Assembly (NCBI GenBank): GCA_012842745.1
Contig: DUSF01000062.1
Span: 1-51,951 of the forward strand
Direction: 5' to 3'
Length of the DNA stretch: 51,951 nucleotides
DNA from: Bacillus sp. (in: firmicutes)
Lineage (GTDB): Bacteria > Bacillota > Bacilli > Bacillales > Bacillaceae_J
In this document: piece by piece, positions 18,900 to 28,587 of the stretch
Numbering within the stretch: position 1 is the stretch's first letter
How the letters are laid out: each line of letters opens with the position of its first letter
Translations under genes and position numbers: made by a program
The notes under the pieces: generated by a model
Seen by the model: the letters and a program-made list of their open reading frames with translations, nothing else
What the model was told of the DNA's origin: nothing
The model's database searches: none

Positions 18900-19742
18900 A
18901 TGAAAATTAGGCGAAGCGGGAGATTAGTAGATATGACAAGCTATTTGTTAGATCATCCCCGCCACTTAGTATCACTTTCTTTTTTCGCGGATCGATATGG
19001 AGCAGCAAAATCATCCATTAGTGAAGATTTAGCCATTATTAAACAAACATTTGAAGAGCAAGGAATTGGTTCTTTACATACAGTACCCGGAGCAGCAGGC
19101 GGGGTCAAATATATACCACATGCTTCAGAAACGGAAGCCCACCAGTTTATCGGAATGCTGCAGGAGCAGATTGCGGAGTCAGATCGCTTGCTTCCGGGCG
19201 GATATTTATATTTAAATGATTTATTGGGAAATCCGCGAATTGTAAATAAAATTGGTCGGTTATTTGCTTCTGTTTTTGCGAATAGAAAAATTGACGTCGT
19301 CATGACGGTGGCAACGAAAGGAATCTCCATTGCCTATGCGGTCGCCTCCTATTTGGATGTTCCAGTTGTTATTGTACGCCGTGATAGTAAAGTGACGGAA
19401 GGCTCAACTGTAAGTATTAATTATGTCTCTGGCTCAACGAAGAGAATTCAAAATATGGTACTATCAAGAAGAAGCTTGGCAGAAGGCTCGCATGTTCTTA
19501 TTGTTGATGACTTTATGAAAGCCGGGGGAACGATTAACGGCATGATTAGCATGCTTGAAGAATTCAATGCTACTGTCGCTGGAATTGGCGTGTTAGTAGA
19601 GGCTGAAGATACGGAAGAACGTTTAGTAGATGAATATATTTCATTAATACGTTTATCGAAAGTGAATGTAAAGGAAAAGCAGATTGAAGTGGAAGAAGGG
19701 AATTATTTTAAATTTGCTAAACCATTGAGTATAGAAATGTAA
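18900..19742 (+). CDS. purR: PurR purine operon repressor
   Basis: 280 residues. The N-terminal winged helix (about 1-74) includes LVSLSFFADRYGAAKSSISE. The C-terminal phosphoribosyltransferase fold carries the PRPP motif VLIVDDFMKAGGTINGM near residue 200. The protein senses PRPP, which lifts its repression of purine biosynthesis genes. The start gives MKIRRSGRL, as in B. subtilis. ridA follows after 21 bp, the conserved purR-yabJ operon. Confidence 0.97.
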   Translation: MKIRRSGRLVDMTSYLLDHPRHLVSLSFFADRYGAAKSSISEDLAIIKQTFEEQGIGSLHTVPGAAGGVKYIPHASETEAHQFIGMLQEQIAESDRLLPGGYLYLNDLLGNPRIVNKIGRLFASVFANRKIDVVMTVATKGISIAYAVASYLDVPVVIVRRDSKVTEGSTVSINYVSGSTKRIQNMVLSRRSLAEGSHVLIVDDFMKAGGTINGMISMLEEFNATVAGIGVLVEAEDTEERLVDEYISLIRLSKVNVKEKQIEVEEGNYFKFAKPLSIEM

Positions 19743-19763
19743 TCGATCAAGGAGGAATAGGAA

Positions 19764-20138
19764 ATGAAAGCAGTTCAAACAGAAAACGCACCAGCAGCGA
19801 TTGGACCGTATTCACAAGGAATTATTGTCAATAATCTATTTTATAGCTCTGGGCAAATTCCACTAACACCAGCGGGAGTAGTGGTCACTGGCGATATTGA
19901 AGCACAAACACATCAAGTTTTTGCTAATTTAAAGGCTGTTTTAGCTGAAGCGGGGGCATCATTAGATACGGTTATTAAAACGACTGTTTTTATTAAAGAT
20001 ATGAATGATTTTGCTAGACTAAATGAAGTATATGCTGAATATTTCAAGAATCATAAGCCCGCAAGATCATGTGTAGAAGTAGCTAGACTTCCAAAGGATG
20101 CATTAGTAGAAATCGAGGTTGTAGCCTTAGTTAAATAA
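19764..20138 (+). CDS. ridA: RidA (YabJ), enamine/imine deaminase
   Basis: 124 residues of the YjgF/YER057c/UK114 family. The conserved Arg lies in [13 protein letters not shown], and [10 protein letters not shown] forms the trimer cleft. RidA hydrolyses reactive 2-aminoacrylate made by PLP enzymes; in Bacillus it is also linked to purine-gene control. AAGGAGG lies 8 bp before the ATG. A terminator follows. Confidence 0.96.
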   Translation: MKAVQTENAPAAIGPYSQGIIVNNLFYSSGQIPLTPAGVVVTGDIEAQTHQVFANLKAVLAEAGASLDTVIKTTVFIKDMNDFARLNEVYAEYFKNHKPARSCVEVARLPKDALVEIEVVALVK

Positions 20139-20142
20139 TAGT

Positions 20143-20208
20143 TTGTTCACAAAATGTCCAACTTTTGCTATATAAGTTGGATTTTTTTTGTAAATTTTTT
20201 GTGAACAA
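20143..20208 (+). terminator. Two-layer terminator between ridA and spoVG
   Basis: The inner stem TCCAACTT/AAGTTGGA is followed by eight T residues. An outer 12-bp inverted repeat, TTGTTCACAAAA (20143-20154) and TTTTGTGAACAA (20197-20208), encloses it and ends on the spoVG -35 element. Confidence 0.8.
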
Positions 20209-20235
20209 GAAGGATTTGCCTGAAATTTGTTGAAT
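20208..20235 (+). promoter_or_regulatory. Sigma-H promoter of spoVG
   Basis: AGAAGGATTT (-35, 20208-20217) and GAAT (-10, 20232-20235) lie 14 bp apart, the same elements and spacing as the classical B. subtilis spoVG promoter. The AT-rich DNA upstream is where AbrB binds in B. subtilis. Confidence 0.85.
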
Positions 20236-20278
20236 TACTGGTAATATGTTTTTATTTAGGGAAAAGGTGGTGATACAG

Positions 20279-20572
20279 ATGGAAGTAACTGACGTAAGAT
20301 TACGCCGCGTGAACACCGAAGGACGCATGAGAGCCATCGCCTCCATTACGCTTGATCATGAATTTGTTGTTCATGATATTCGAGTCATTGATGGGAATAA
20401 CGGTTTATTTGTGGCTATGCCAAGTAAACGCACTCCTGACGGGGAATTCCGTGATATAGCTCATCCAATTAATTCTTCCACGCGTGGAAAAATTCAAGAT
20501 GCAGTTTTAGCAGAGTATCATCGTTTAGGAGAGCTTAATGAAGTGGAATATGAAGAGGCTGGAGCTTCGTAA
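20279..20572 (+). CDS. spoVG: SpoVG regulatory protein
   Basis: 97 residues matching SpoVG ([42 protein letters not shown]). SpoVG binds nucleic acid and affects asymmetric division and late sporulation. The ATG at 20279 is chosen because AAAGGTGGTGA ends 5 bp before it; upstream in-frame codons lie in the leader. A long hairpin follows the gene. Confidence 0.97.
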   Translation: MEVTDVRLRRVNTEGRMRAIASITLDHEFVVHDIRVIDGNNGLFVAMPSKRTPDGEFRDIAHPINSSTRGKIQDAVLAEYHRLGELNEVEYEEAGAS

Positions 20573-20590
20573 AAATTAGAATTTAAAAAC

Positions 20591-20676
20591 AAAGGCTGTC
20601 TCAATAGTATCTAGTGTAAGTACCCTATTTTTGCAATTGGTATGTGTTACTAGGTTCTTTTGAGGCAGCCTTTTTT
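20591..20676 (+). terminator. Long hairpin after spoVG
   Basis: AAAGGCTGTCTCAA (20591-20604) pairs with TTGAGGCAGCCTTT (one G-U), followed by TTT. The interior continues as imperfect pairing around CTAGT/ACTAG and TACC/GGTA, so about 85 nt fold back on themselves. It acts as a terminator, but its length suggests a small inverted-repeat element. Confidence 0.75.
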
Positions 20677-20761
20677 AATATATTTTTATAGAAATGTTGA
20701 AATACATAGTTTTTTACGATATATTCGAAGGTGGTAAAAAGGTGACGAGTGGGGGTTTGCT

Positions 20762-22132
20762 ATGAATCGTTATGCCGTTATTTTAGCAGCTGGTCAAGGA
20801 ACAAGGATGAAATCAAAGCTTTATAAAGTGTTGCATCCTGTATGTGGAAAGCCGATGGTCGAGCATGTCATTGATCATGTTGCTAAGCTTAATATGAAAA
20901 AAATTGTGACAGTTATTGGCCATGGGGCGGAAAAGGTGAAGCAATATTTAGGAGAAAAATGCGAGTATGTTCTTCAAGAAGAGCAGCTTGGTACTGCACA
21001 CGCGGTTAGACAAGCAGATTCCCTTCTCAGTGATAAAGAAGGAACAACCCTTGTCATTTGTGGTGATACACCTTTAATTACCCCTGACACAATGAAAGCT
21101 CTTTTCGAGCATCATACAAAAACAAATGCGAAAGCGACTATTTTAACTGCCTATTCCGACAATCCAACTGGATATGGACGAATTATTCGGGGTGAGAGTG
21201 GATTAGTAGAAAAGATTGTTGAGCATAAAGATGCGAATGAAAGCGAGCTAAAGGTAAAAGAGATTAATACTGGCACTTACTGTTTTGATAATTTATCCCT
21301 TTTTCAGGCTCTTAAAGAAGTAAAAAATGATAATGTGCAAGGGGAGTATTATTTACCTGATGTGATTGAAATTTTGAAAAATAAAGGTGAAACAATCTCA
21401 GCTTATCAAACAGATGATATGGAAGAAACTTTAGGTGTAAATGATAGAATTGCCCTTTCAGAGGCTGAGAATATTATGAAGCGGCGTCTCAATACATTCC
21501 ATATGAAAAATGGGGTAACGATTATTGATCCTGCTAATACTTATATATCAGCAGAAGCGATAATTGGAAGTGATACGGTTATCTATCCAGGGACTGTCAT
21601 AAAAGGGAAAACTATTATCGGTGCTGATTGCACCATCGGTCCAAATAGTGAAATTGATAACTGTAATATAGGTGAAAGAACTGTTGTGCGCCACTCTGCG
21701 GCTTATGATAGCGAAATCGGCAATGATGTAAACATCGGCCCATTTGCCCATATTAGACCGCAATCTACTTTACACGATGAGGTAAAGATTGGCAACTTTG
21801 TTGAGGTCAAGAAATCTATTTTAGGAATAGGAAGCAAGGTCTCCCATCTTAGCTATATTGGCGATGCCGAGGTTGGCAAGGATGTGAATATCGGCTGTGG
21901 TTCGATTACTGTTAACTATGATGGCGAGAAAAAGCATATAACGAAAATAGAGGACGGTGTATTTGTTGGCTGCAATACGAATTTAGTTGCACCAGTAACC
22001 GTCGGGAAAGATTCTTTTATTGCGGCAGGGTCAACAATTACAGAAGATGTCCCTGAGAGCAGTTTATCAATTGCTCGCGCAAGACAAGTTAATAAAATCG
22101 GATATATTGAAAATAAAAAAAATAATAAATAA
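20762..22132 (+). CDS. glmU: Bifunctional GlmU (GlcNAc-1-P uridyltransferase / GlcN-1-P acetyltransferase)
   Basis: 456 residues. The N-terminal pyrophosphorylase has [19 protein letters not shown] and GDTPLITPD. The C-terminal left-handed beta-helix (about 250-456) shows hexapeptide repeats and the acetyl-CoA site around SYIGDAEVG and [11 protein letters not shown]. It makes UDP-GlcNAc for peptidoglycan and teichoic acid. It probably shares a transcript with prs, 27 bp downstream. Confidence 0.97.
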   Translation: MNRYAVILAAGQGTRMKSKLYKVLHPVCGKPMVEHVIDHVAKLNMKKIVTVIGHGAEKVKQYLGEKCEYVLQEEQLGTAHAVRQADSLLSDKEGTTLVICGDTPLITPDTMKALFEHHTKTNAKATILTAYSDNPTGYGRIIRGESGLVEKIVEHKDANESELKVKEINTGTYCFDNLSLFQALKEVKNDNVQGEYYLPDVIEILKNKGETISAYQTDDMEETLGVNDRIALSEAENIMKRRLNTFHMKNGVTIIDPANTYISAEAIIGSDTVIYPGTVIKGKTIIGADCTIGPNSEIDNCNIGERTVVRHSAAYDSEIGNDVNIGPFAHIRPQSTLHDEVKIGNFVEVKKSILGIGSKVSHLSYIGDAEVGKDVNIGCGSITVNYDGEKKHITKIEDGVFVGCNTNLVAPVTVGKDSFIAAGSTITEDVPESSLSIARARQVNKIGYIENKKNNK

Positions 22133-22159
22133 AAATTTTTACGGAGGGTTTTTTCTAAA

Positions 22160-23113
22160 ATGCCAAACCAATATCTTGACCCAAATTTAAAAGTGTTTAC
22201 TCTAAACTCCAATCCTCGTTTAGCTTATGAAATTGTTGAACATATTGGAATTGAAATGGGAAAATGCTCTGTTTCTCGTTTTAGCGATGGAGAAGTACAA
22301 ATCAACATTGATGAAAGTATTCGCGGTTGTGATGTGTATGTTGTGCAGCCGACAAGTGCACCTGTTAATGAGCATTTGATGGAAGTGTTAATTATGATTG
22401 ATGCGCTTAAACGCGCTTCGGCAAAAACAATTAATGTTGTAATGCCGTATTATGGCTATGCTCGTCAGGACCGCAAGGCACGTGCCCGTGAGCCGATTAC
22501 TTCCAAATTAGTTGCAAACTTACTTGAAACAGCTGGTGCATCACGTGTCATCCTTCTTGATCTACACGCACCGCAAATTCAAGGGTTCTTTGATATTCAA
22601 GTTGACCATTTACAGGCTGTGCCGATTTTAACTGAATATTTTCAAGCGAAGAACTTAGAGGATATTGTCGTAGTTTCACCTGACCATGGCGGTGTAACAC
22701 GGGCAAGAAGGATGGCAGACCGTTTGAAGGCGCCAATTGCGATTATTGATAAACGCCGTCCACGTCCAAATGTCGCGGAAATTATGAACATCGTCGGTAA
22801 CATTGAAGGCAAAACAGCCATTCTAATCGATGATATTATTGATACGGCTGGAACAATAACCCTTGCTGCCAATGCGCTTGTAGACCATGGTGCAAAAGAG
22901 GTATATGCATGCTGTTCACACCCAGTTCTATCTGGCCCGGCAATGGATCGCATTATGAATTCAAAAATTAAAGAGCTTGTCGTTACAAACACGATTGCAA
23001 TTCCGGAGGAAAAGATGATTCCAAAGCTTGTTCAGCTTTCGGTTGCGCCATTAATAAGTGAGGCGATTATTCGTGTTCATGAAGAACAATCAGTAAGTAC
23101 CTTGTTCGATTAA
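22160..23113 (+). CDS. prs: Ribose-phosphate pyrophosphokinase
   Basis: 317 residues. Class I PRPP synthase marks are present: [30 protein letters not shown], the ribose-5-phosphate and regulatory segment [12 protein letters not shown], and the PRPP loop [13 protein letters not shown]. It makes PRPP for purine, pyrimidine, histidine and tryptophan synthesis; PRPP is also the PurR signal, so the neighbourhood is functionally linked. The ribosome-binding site is CGGAGGG. Confidence 0.97.
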   Translation: MPNQYLDPNLKVFTLNSNPRLAYEIVEHIGIEMGKCSVSRFSDGEVQINIDESIRGCDVYVVQPTSAPVNEHLMEVLIMIDALKRASAKTINVVMPYYGYARQDRKARAREPITSKLVANLLETAGASRVILLDLHAPQIQGFFDIQVDHLQAVPILTEYFQAKNLEDIVVVSPDHGGVTRARRMADRLKAPIAIIDKRRPRPNVAEIMNIVGNIEGKTAILIDDIIDTAGTITLAANALVDHGAKEVYACCSHPVLSGPAMDRIMNSKIKELVVTNTIAIPEEKMIPKLVQLSVAPLISEAIIRVHEEQSVSTLFD

Positions 23114-23220
23114 TCACAACAATGCCGTCCATTTTTTAAAAAAATAATGTTTGCTTTTCAATCCTTTTGGAGAAATTGATAGATAGGGATAAAAAATACG
23201 ATTGAAAAAGGTGATTATCT

Positions 23221-23856
23221 TTGTCTACAATTTCCGCAATGAAAAGAGAAGACTTTAAAAAATCAGCGCTTACGACGCTTCGTCGCGGTGGTAAAATACC
23301 TGCTGTTGTTTATGGGAAAAACAAGCCTACAAAACATATTTATTTTGACTCACTTGAATTTATGAAGACAATGAGGAAGTCTGGTAGGAACGGAATCATC
23401 CAACTTAAAGTTGAAAATGATAATCCTGAGTCTGTTATGCTTCACGATGTGCAAATAAATCCACTTAACGGTGAAGTGGTCCATGCCGACTTTTTCATTG
23501 TAAATATGGCTTCGGAAATTGACGTTGAAGTCATTGTTAATTTAATTGGCGACGCACAGGGAATAAAAGATGGTGGCACACTGCAACAGCCATTGTACAA
23601 GGTGTCTGTACGTTGTTTACCAGGTGATATTCCAGAAAAAATTGATATCGATATTACACAGTATAATATTGGTGATGTTATTACCGTCCGTGATATTAAG
23701 ATTGATGGCAAATATGAAATTATTGATGATGGTGACACCGTTATTGCTTCAATTCTCGCACCAAAGGTTGAAGATGAAGTTGGCAGCGGCGAGGTTCAAG
23801 ACGAGGGCGGAGCAAAAGACATTGATGAAAATTCGAATACTGAGGTAGAAAAATGA
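23221..23856 (+). CDS. ctc: General stress protein Ctc, ribosomal protein L25 family
   Basis: 211 residues of the L25/TL5/CTC family: an N-terminal 5S-rRNA-binding L25 domain (to about residue 92) and a C-terminal beta domain (about 100-185), with an acidic, Gly/Glu-rich tail. It binds 5S rRNA in the 50S subunit. It starts at TTG, with AAAAGGTGA 7 bp before it. In B. subtilis it is under sigma-B; only a poor sigma-B-like match is seen upstream here. Confidence 0.95.
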   Translation: MSTISAMKREDFKKSALTTLRRGGKIPAVVYGKNKPTKHIYFDSLEFMKTMRKSGRNGIIQLKVENDNPESVMLHDVQINPLNGEVVHADFFIVNMASEIDVEVIVNLIGDAQGIKDGGTLQQPLYKVSVRCLPGDIPEKIDIDITQYNIGDVITVRDIKIDGKYEIIDDGDTVIASILAPKVEDEVGSGEVQDEGGAKDIDENSNTEVEK

Positions 23857-23862
23857 TATAAT

Positions 23863-23895
23863 AAGACGTAGCTAAAACATGGCTACGTCTTTTAG
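23863..23895 (+). terminator. ctc terminator
   Basis: AAGACGTAGC pairs with GCTACGTCTT around a 9-nt loop, followed by TT. It starts seven bases after the stop. Confidence 0.85.
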
Positions 23896-23930
23896 ATTTT
23901 ATTTAGCAGCTGTAAGGAGAGGTAATAAAC

Positions 23931-24494
23931 TTGAAATATATCGTTGGTTTAGGTAATCCAGGCAAAAATTATGAAAAGACAAGACATAATGTCGGCTTTA
24001 TGGTCATTGATGAGCTTTGTCGGCGTTGGAATTTACCGTTAAATAAAGAAAAGTTTAAAGGAATTTATGGAATGGGCACGATAAATGGCGAAAAGGTCAT
24101 ATTATTAAAGCCGCTAACATATATGAATTTATCAGGGGAAGCGATTAGACCTCTCTTAGACTATTATGATATTGATATCGAAGACCTTATAGTTATTTAT
24201 GATGACCTTGATTTGCCGACTGGAAAAATTCGATTGCGTACAAAAGGGAGCGCTGGTGGACATAACGGTATCAAATCAGCTATTCAGCATCTAGGCACAC
24301 AAAATTTTAACAGGCTAAGAATGGGCATTGATCGGCCTAAAAATGGGATGCAGGTTGTTGACTATGTTTTAGGCGTATTTAGCGAAGAAGAGCGCCCAGA
24401 CATTACAGAGGCAATCACGAAAGCTGCAGATGCTTGTGAAAAATGGCTCTCAACGTCTTTTTTGGAAGTCATGAATGAATTTAATCAAAAATAA
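23931..24494 (+). CDS. pth: Peptidyl-tRNA hydrolase (SpoVC)
   Basis: 187 residues. The catalytic His lies in [22 protein letters not shown] and [24 protein letters not shown]-type motifs are complete. It releases tRNA from peptidyl-tRNA dropped by stalled ribosomes. The TTG start is supported by AAGGAGAGG 8 bp upstream and the family N-terminus [11 protein letters not shown]. fin follows after 69 bp. Confidence 0.97.
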   Translation: MKYIVGLGNPGKNYEKTRHNVGFMVIDELCRRWNLPLNKEKFKGIYGMGTINGEKVILLKPLTYMNLSGEAIRPLLDYYDIDIEDLIVIYDDLDLPTGKIRLRTKGSAGGHNGIKSAIQHLGTQNFNRLRMGIDRPKNGMQVVDYVLGVFSEEERPDITEAITKAADACEKWLSTSFLEVMNEFNQK

Positions 24495-24502
24495 TATGGA
24501 GC

Positions 24503-24532
24503 GTATACAATCCCCTTAAGGTGATCATAATA
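24503..24532 (+). promoter_or_regulatory. Forespore (sigma-F/sigma-G) promoter of fin
   Basis: GTATA (24503-24507), an 18-bp spacer and CATAATA (24526-24532): the -10 fits CATNHTA exactly and the -35 fits the GYATA form. fin is a forespore gene in B. subtilis. Confidence 0.65.
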
Positions 24533-24563
24533 AATGGTAAAGGTCTCTTTGAGGAGGTTTACT

Positions 24564-24794
24564 ATGCCTATTCATTATTACTGCAGGCATTGCAAAATCC
24601 AAATGGGTGAAGTGGATAAAGATAGTATTGAATCTCAAAAGTTAGGATTCCATGTGTTAAGCGAAGAAGAAAGAATGGATATGATAAGCTATGATACAAA
24701 TGGGGACATTGTAGTTCAATCGATATGTGAGGATTGTCAAGAAGCACTGGAACGAAATCCAGATTTTCATTCTTTACATACCTTCATACAATAA
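24564..24794 (+). CDS. fin: Fin (YabK), anti-sigma-F factor
   Basis: 76 residues with two CxxC pairs, C7/C10 (YYCRHCK) and C55/C58 (CEDCQ), forming a zinc module. Fin binds sigma-F and helps the forespore switch from sigma-F to sigma-G. The ATG at 24564 is chosen because GAGGAGGT lies 5 bp before it. It sits between pth and mfd, as in B. subtilis. The window therefore holds two forespore sigma antagonists, csfB and fin. Confidence 0.93.
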   Translation: MPIHYYCRHCKIQMGEVDKDSIESQKLGFHVLSEEERMDMISYDTNGDIVVQSICEDCQEALERNPDFHSLHTFIQ

Positions 24795-24896
24795 TAAAAA
24801 AAATAGGGTAGTGGCTTTGGCAAAAACCAAAGCATTTTTCTGTTTATATATGCTCAAGTCATTTGCGCTTTTCTTACTAGGGGGGAATGATTCGTT

Positions 24897-27800
24897 TTGT
24901 TAGGATTACGATCGTATATTATAAAAAATGGAGAAGTAAAAACGGTTGCAAGCGGGTTCAATGAAGGACTTAAAGAACAATTAGTAGCTGGGTTATCCGG
25001 CTCAGCAAGAGCCTTGTTTATTGCAGCAATGTATATCGACACGAAACAACCGCAGCTCGTTGTCACCCATAATTTATACCAAGCTCAAAAAATATATGAT
25101 GATTTAGTAGAGATTCTCGGTGAAGACGAGGTTTATTTATATCCTGTTAATGAATTAATTGCTGCGGAAATTGCAATTGCCAGTCCTGAGTTAAAGGGAC
25201 AGCGCATCGATGCTTTAAATCATTGGTGTTCACGAAAAAACGGTATTTTAATTGCGCCTGTTGCAGGGCTTCGGAGAGTTTTACCACCGTTAGAAATATG
25301 GAAAAAAAGCCAGATTTATTTAGAGGTTGGTAAAGAACTAAACATAGAATCGTTCTTACTAACGCTTGTCAAAATGGGCTATGAGCGTGCGTCAATGGTG
25401 TCGACGCCGGGTGAATTTAGTATTCGTGGTGGGATTATTGATATTTACCCATTGACTGAAGAACGACCGCTTCGGATTGAGCTGTTTGATACGGAAATTG
25501 ATTCGATTCGTTATTTTGATATTGAAGACCAACGCTCACTGCAAACGGTTAAGGAAATAGCGCTAGGCCCTGCAACGGAAGTGATTTTGTTTGACGAACA
25601 TTTTGCTAAAGGTGCTGAACTATTAGAGCAGGGGCTTGCAAAAAGCTTGAAAAAAGTATCAGACCGCGCCGCAAAAGAAGCGCTTTCCGAAAATATTGCG
25701 TATGAAATTGAGCAATTAAAAAGATGCCAGCCGTTTCCAGAAATGTACAAGTATATGGCGTTATATTATGAAAGTCCTGCTAGTTTACTAGATTATTTAC
25801 CGGAAAATGGAATTGTTGTTATGGATGAAATTAGCCGGATTCAAGAGATATCACAAAGTCTTGATAAGGAAGAGGCTGAATGGCAAATATCGCTTATCCA
25901 AGCAGGGAATTTTATTGTTGACTTATCCATTCATCATCATTTTCACGATTTATTAGAAAAGGCAAGACATCCGTTACTCTATTTATCTCTTTTTCTACGG
26001 CATGTACCACATACACATCCTGAAAATATTATTAATTTTACTTGTAAAACAATGCAAAGCTTTCATGGACAAATGGACTTGTTAAAAGGCGAGTTAGAGA
26101 GATGGAAAAAAGGGAATTATGCTGTTGTTTTTCTAGCTGCTAATGATGAGCGCATGGGGAAATTAGCCAATGTTTTAGCTGATTATAATATTGACGCTGA
26201 GATTCTTGCGAGGGATTCTGATCTTTCAACAGCCCGCTTTCAAATCATGCAAGGCGCATTAAGCAGCGGATTTGAATTGCCAATGCAGCATTTAGCAGTG
26301 ATAACGGAAGAAGAACTGTTTAAGAAAAGGGCGAAAAAAATAGCCCGACGGCAAAAACTTTCTAACGCCGAACGGATTAAAAGCTATTCTGAGTTAAAAG
26401 TTGGCGATTATGTCGTTCATATTAACCATGGTATTGGCAAATATTTAGGAATCGAAACTTTAGAAATCAATGGGGTTCATAAAGATTATCTTCACCTTCG
26501 CTATTCAGGGAATGATAAGCTCTATGTGCCTGTTGAACAGATTGATCAAGTTCAAAAATATGTTGCGTCCGAAGGAAAAGAACCAAAAATATACAAGCTT
26601 GGCGGCAGCGACTGGAAAAAGGTTAAAACAAAGGTACAGAAATCCGTCCAAAACATTGCTGATGATTTAATAAAGCTTTATGCCGAAAGGGAAGCAAGTA
26701 AAGGCTATGCATTTTCGGAAGATGGCGAGGAACAACGTGAATTGGAAGCATCCTTTCAATATCAAGAAACAGAAGATCAACTGCGTTGTATTGAAGAAAT
26801 TAAAAAGGATATGGAAAACGAGCGACCGATGGATCGTCTTCTTTGCGGTGATGTTGGTTACGGTAAAACAGAAGTGGCAATACGGGCCGTATTTAAAGCG
26901 ATATTGGATGGCAAGCAAGTTGCCTTTTTAGTGCCAACAACGATTTTGGCACAACAGCATTACGAAACCATTCGCGAACGTTTTCAAGGTTTCCCTATTG
27001 AGGTCGGTCTACTTAGCCGTTTTCGTACAAAGAAACAGCAGACGGAGACGATTAAAGGTCTTAAAGCTGGGACGGTCGATGTCGTCATTGGTACTCACCG
27101 CATTTTGTCTAAAGATATTGCCTATCGAGATTTAGGCTTACTTGTAATCGATGAGGAACAGCGCTTCGGTGTTACTCACAAAGAAAAAATAAAGAAGCTA
27201 AAAGCAAATGTCGATGTCTTGACATTAACAGCAACACCAATTCCAAGGACACTTCATATGTCGATGTTGGGAGTCAGAGATTTATCGGTCATTGAAACAC
27301 CGCCGGAAAATCGCTTTCCTATTCAAACCTATGTTGCAGAATACAATCTAGGTCTTGTCAGAGAAGCGATTGAGAGGGAATTAGCCCGTGACGGCCAAAT
27401 TTATTTTCTCTACAATCGTGTCGAGGATATCGAACGTAAAGCGGAAGAGATCTCGATGCTTGTACCAGATGCAAGGGTAACATATGCTCATGGTCAAATG
27501 AACGAAAATGAGTTAGAATCGGTTATTTTATCATTTTTGGAAGGAGAATACGATGTTTTAGTGAGCACAACGATTATTGAAACAGGTGTCGATATCCCGA
27601 ACGTCAATACATTAATTGTTTATGATGCCGACAAAATGGGACTTTCACAGCTATATCAGCTTCGCGGACGTGTTGGCCGTTCCAATCGGGTAGCATATGC
27701 GTATTTTACTTATCAAAAAGATAAAATTTTAACTGAGGTTGCTGAAAAACGACTTCAGGCCATTAAGGAATTCACAGAGCTTGGTTCAGGCTTTAAAATT

Positions 27801-28412
27801 GCCATGCGGGATTTATCGATTCGCGGTGCAGGTAACCTATTAGGCGCCGAACAGCACGGTTTTATTGATTCAGTTGGGTTTGATCTATATTCCCAAATGT
27901 TAAAAGAAGCGATTGAAGAAAGAAGAGGCAAACAAGACGAGCCTGTTTCTTATGATGTGGAAATTAATCTCGAAATCGATGCTTATATTCCAGCTGCATA
28001 TATTCAAGATGAAAAGCAAAAAATTGATATGTATAAACGTTTCCGTTCATTAGATACTATCGAGGATGTAGAGGACTTACAGGATGAAATGATCGACCGC
28101 TTTGGTGAATTTCCTAAAGAGGTTGAGTACTTGTTCCGCATTTCAAGGCTTAAAGTTCACGCTAAAAAGCAAAAAGTAGAATCCGTTATTCAAAAGAAAA
28201 ATGAAATTTGGATGTTGATGGATGCCACACCGGAGCAAATTAGTAAAGTGGTGGAGCTATCAGCAAAGTATGTGAAATATATTCGCTTAGGTCAAGAAGG
28301 GGATAAGTTAAAAATCATTACTGAGCAAAGAGGACAATCGATTGAGGGGCAATTTAAAGTAGTTGAGTCATTTCTGACGGAATTAAATAGGCTTGAACAG
28401 CAAGTAAGTTAA
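24897..28412 (+). CDS. mfd: Transcription-repair coupling factor
   Basis: 1171 residues. An N-terminal UvrB-like module includes GEFSIRGGIIDIYP. The RNA-polymerase-interacting domain lies around residues 500-570 (YSELKVGDYVVHINHGIGKY). The RecG-like translocase has Walker A GDVGYGKTEVA near 648, the DEEQ box in LVIDEEQRFGV near 752 and the SRAF-type motif QLRGRVGRSN. A C-terminal TRCF domain follows. Mfd removes RNA polymerase stalled at lesions and recruits UvrA. It starts at TTG after AGGGGGGAATGA. Confidence 0.97.
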   Translation: MLGLRSYIIKNGEVKTVASGFNEGLKEQLVAGLSGSARALFIAAMYIDTKQPQLVVTHNLYQAQKIYDDLVEILGEDEVYLYPVNELIAAEIAIASPELKGQRIDALNHWCSRKNGILIAPVAGLRRVLPPLEIWKKSQIYLEVGKELNIESFLLTLVKMGYERASMVSTPGEFSIRGGIIDIYPLTEERPLRIELFDTEIDSIRYFDIEDQRSLQTVKEIALGPATEVILFDEHFAKGAELLEQGLAKSLKKVSDRAAKEALSENIAYEIEQLKRCQPFPEMYKYMALYYESPASLLDYLPENGIVVMDEISRIQEISQSLDKEEAEWQISLIQAGNFIVDLSIHHHFHDLLEKARHPLLYLSLFLRHVPHTHPENIINFTCKTMQSFHGQMDLLKGELERWKKGNYAVVFLAANDERMGKLANVLADYNIDAEILARDSDLSTARFQIMQGALSSGFELPMQHLAVITEEELFKKRAKKIARRQKLSNAERIKSYSELKVGDYVVHINHGIGKYLGIETLEINGVHKDYLHLRYSGNDKLYVPVEQIDQVQKYVASEGKEPKIYKLGGSDWKKVKTKVQKSVQNIADDLIKLYAEREASKGYAFSEDGEEQRELEASFQYQETEDQLRCIEEIKKDMENERPMDRLLCGDVGYGKTEVAIRAVFKAILDGKQVAFLVPTTILAQQHYETIRERFQGFPIEVGLLSRFRTKKQQTETIKGLKAGTVDVVIGTHRILSKDIAYRDLGLLVIDEEQRFGVTHKEKIKKLKANVDVLTLTATPIPRTLHMSMLGVRDLSVIETPPENRFPIQTYVAEYNLGLVREAIERELARDGQIYFLYNRVEDIERKAEEISMLVPDARVTYAHGQMNENELESVILSFLEGEYDVLVSTTIIETGVDIPNVNTLIVYDADKMGLSQLYQLRGRVGRSNRVAYAYFTYQKDKILTEVAEKRLQAIKEFTELGSGFKIAMRDLSIRGAGNLLGAEQHGFIDSVGFDLYSQMLKEAIEERRGKQDEPVSYDVEINLEIDAYIPAAYIQDEKQKIDMYKRFRSLDTIEDVEDLQDEMIDRFGEFPKEVEYLFRISRLKVHAKKQKVESVIQKKNEIWMLMDATPEQISKVVELSAKYVKYIRLGQEGDKLKIITEQRGQSIEGQFKVVESFLTELNRLEQQVS

Positions 28413-28465
28413 TCGGCACTGGTAATCATTCCCATGTAGTAAATGATGAATTTTCACTTTCATGA

Positions 28466-28495
28466 TGAATAGAACCGTAAACGTGTAAGATACTA
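28466..28495 (+). promoter_or_regulatory. Sigma-G promoter of spoVT
   Basis: TGAATA (28466-28471), a 17-bp spacer and GATACTA (28489-28495) differ from the sigma-G consensus only at the first -10 base. spoVT is a sigma-G gene in B. subtilis. Confidence 0.8.
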
Positions 28496-28587
28496 AACAC
28501 AAGAAAATGGTGATTTCTTCAATCAAAGGTGTTAACAACTAAATCACCAAAGATTTTCAATCATCAGATGAAAGTGAGGCATCGTGA

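Noticed and set aside
23149-23174. Sigma-B promoter for ctc (GTTTGC-N14-GGAGAA)
   Set aside because: Only 4 of 6 bases match in each element, too weak to call even though ctc is a sigma-B gene in B. subtilis.
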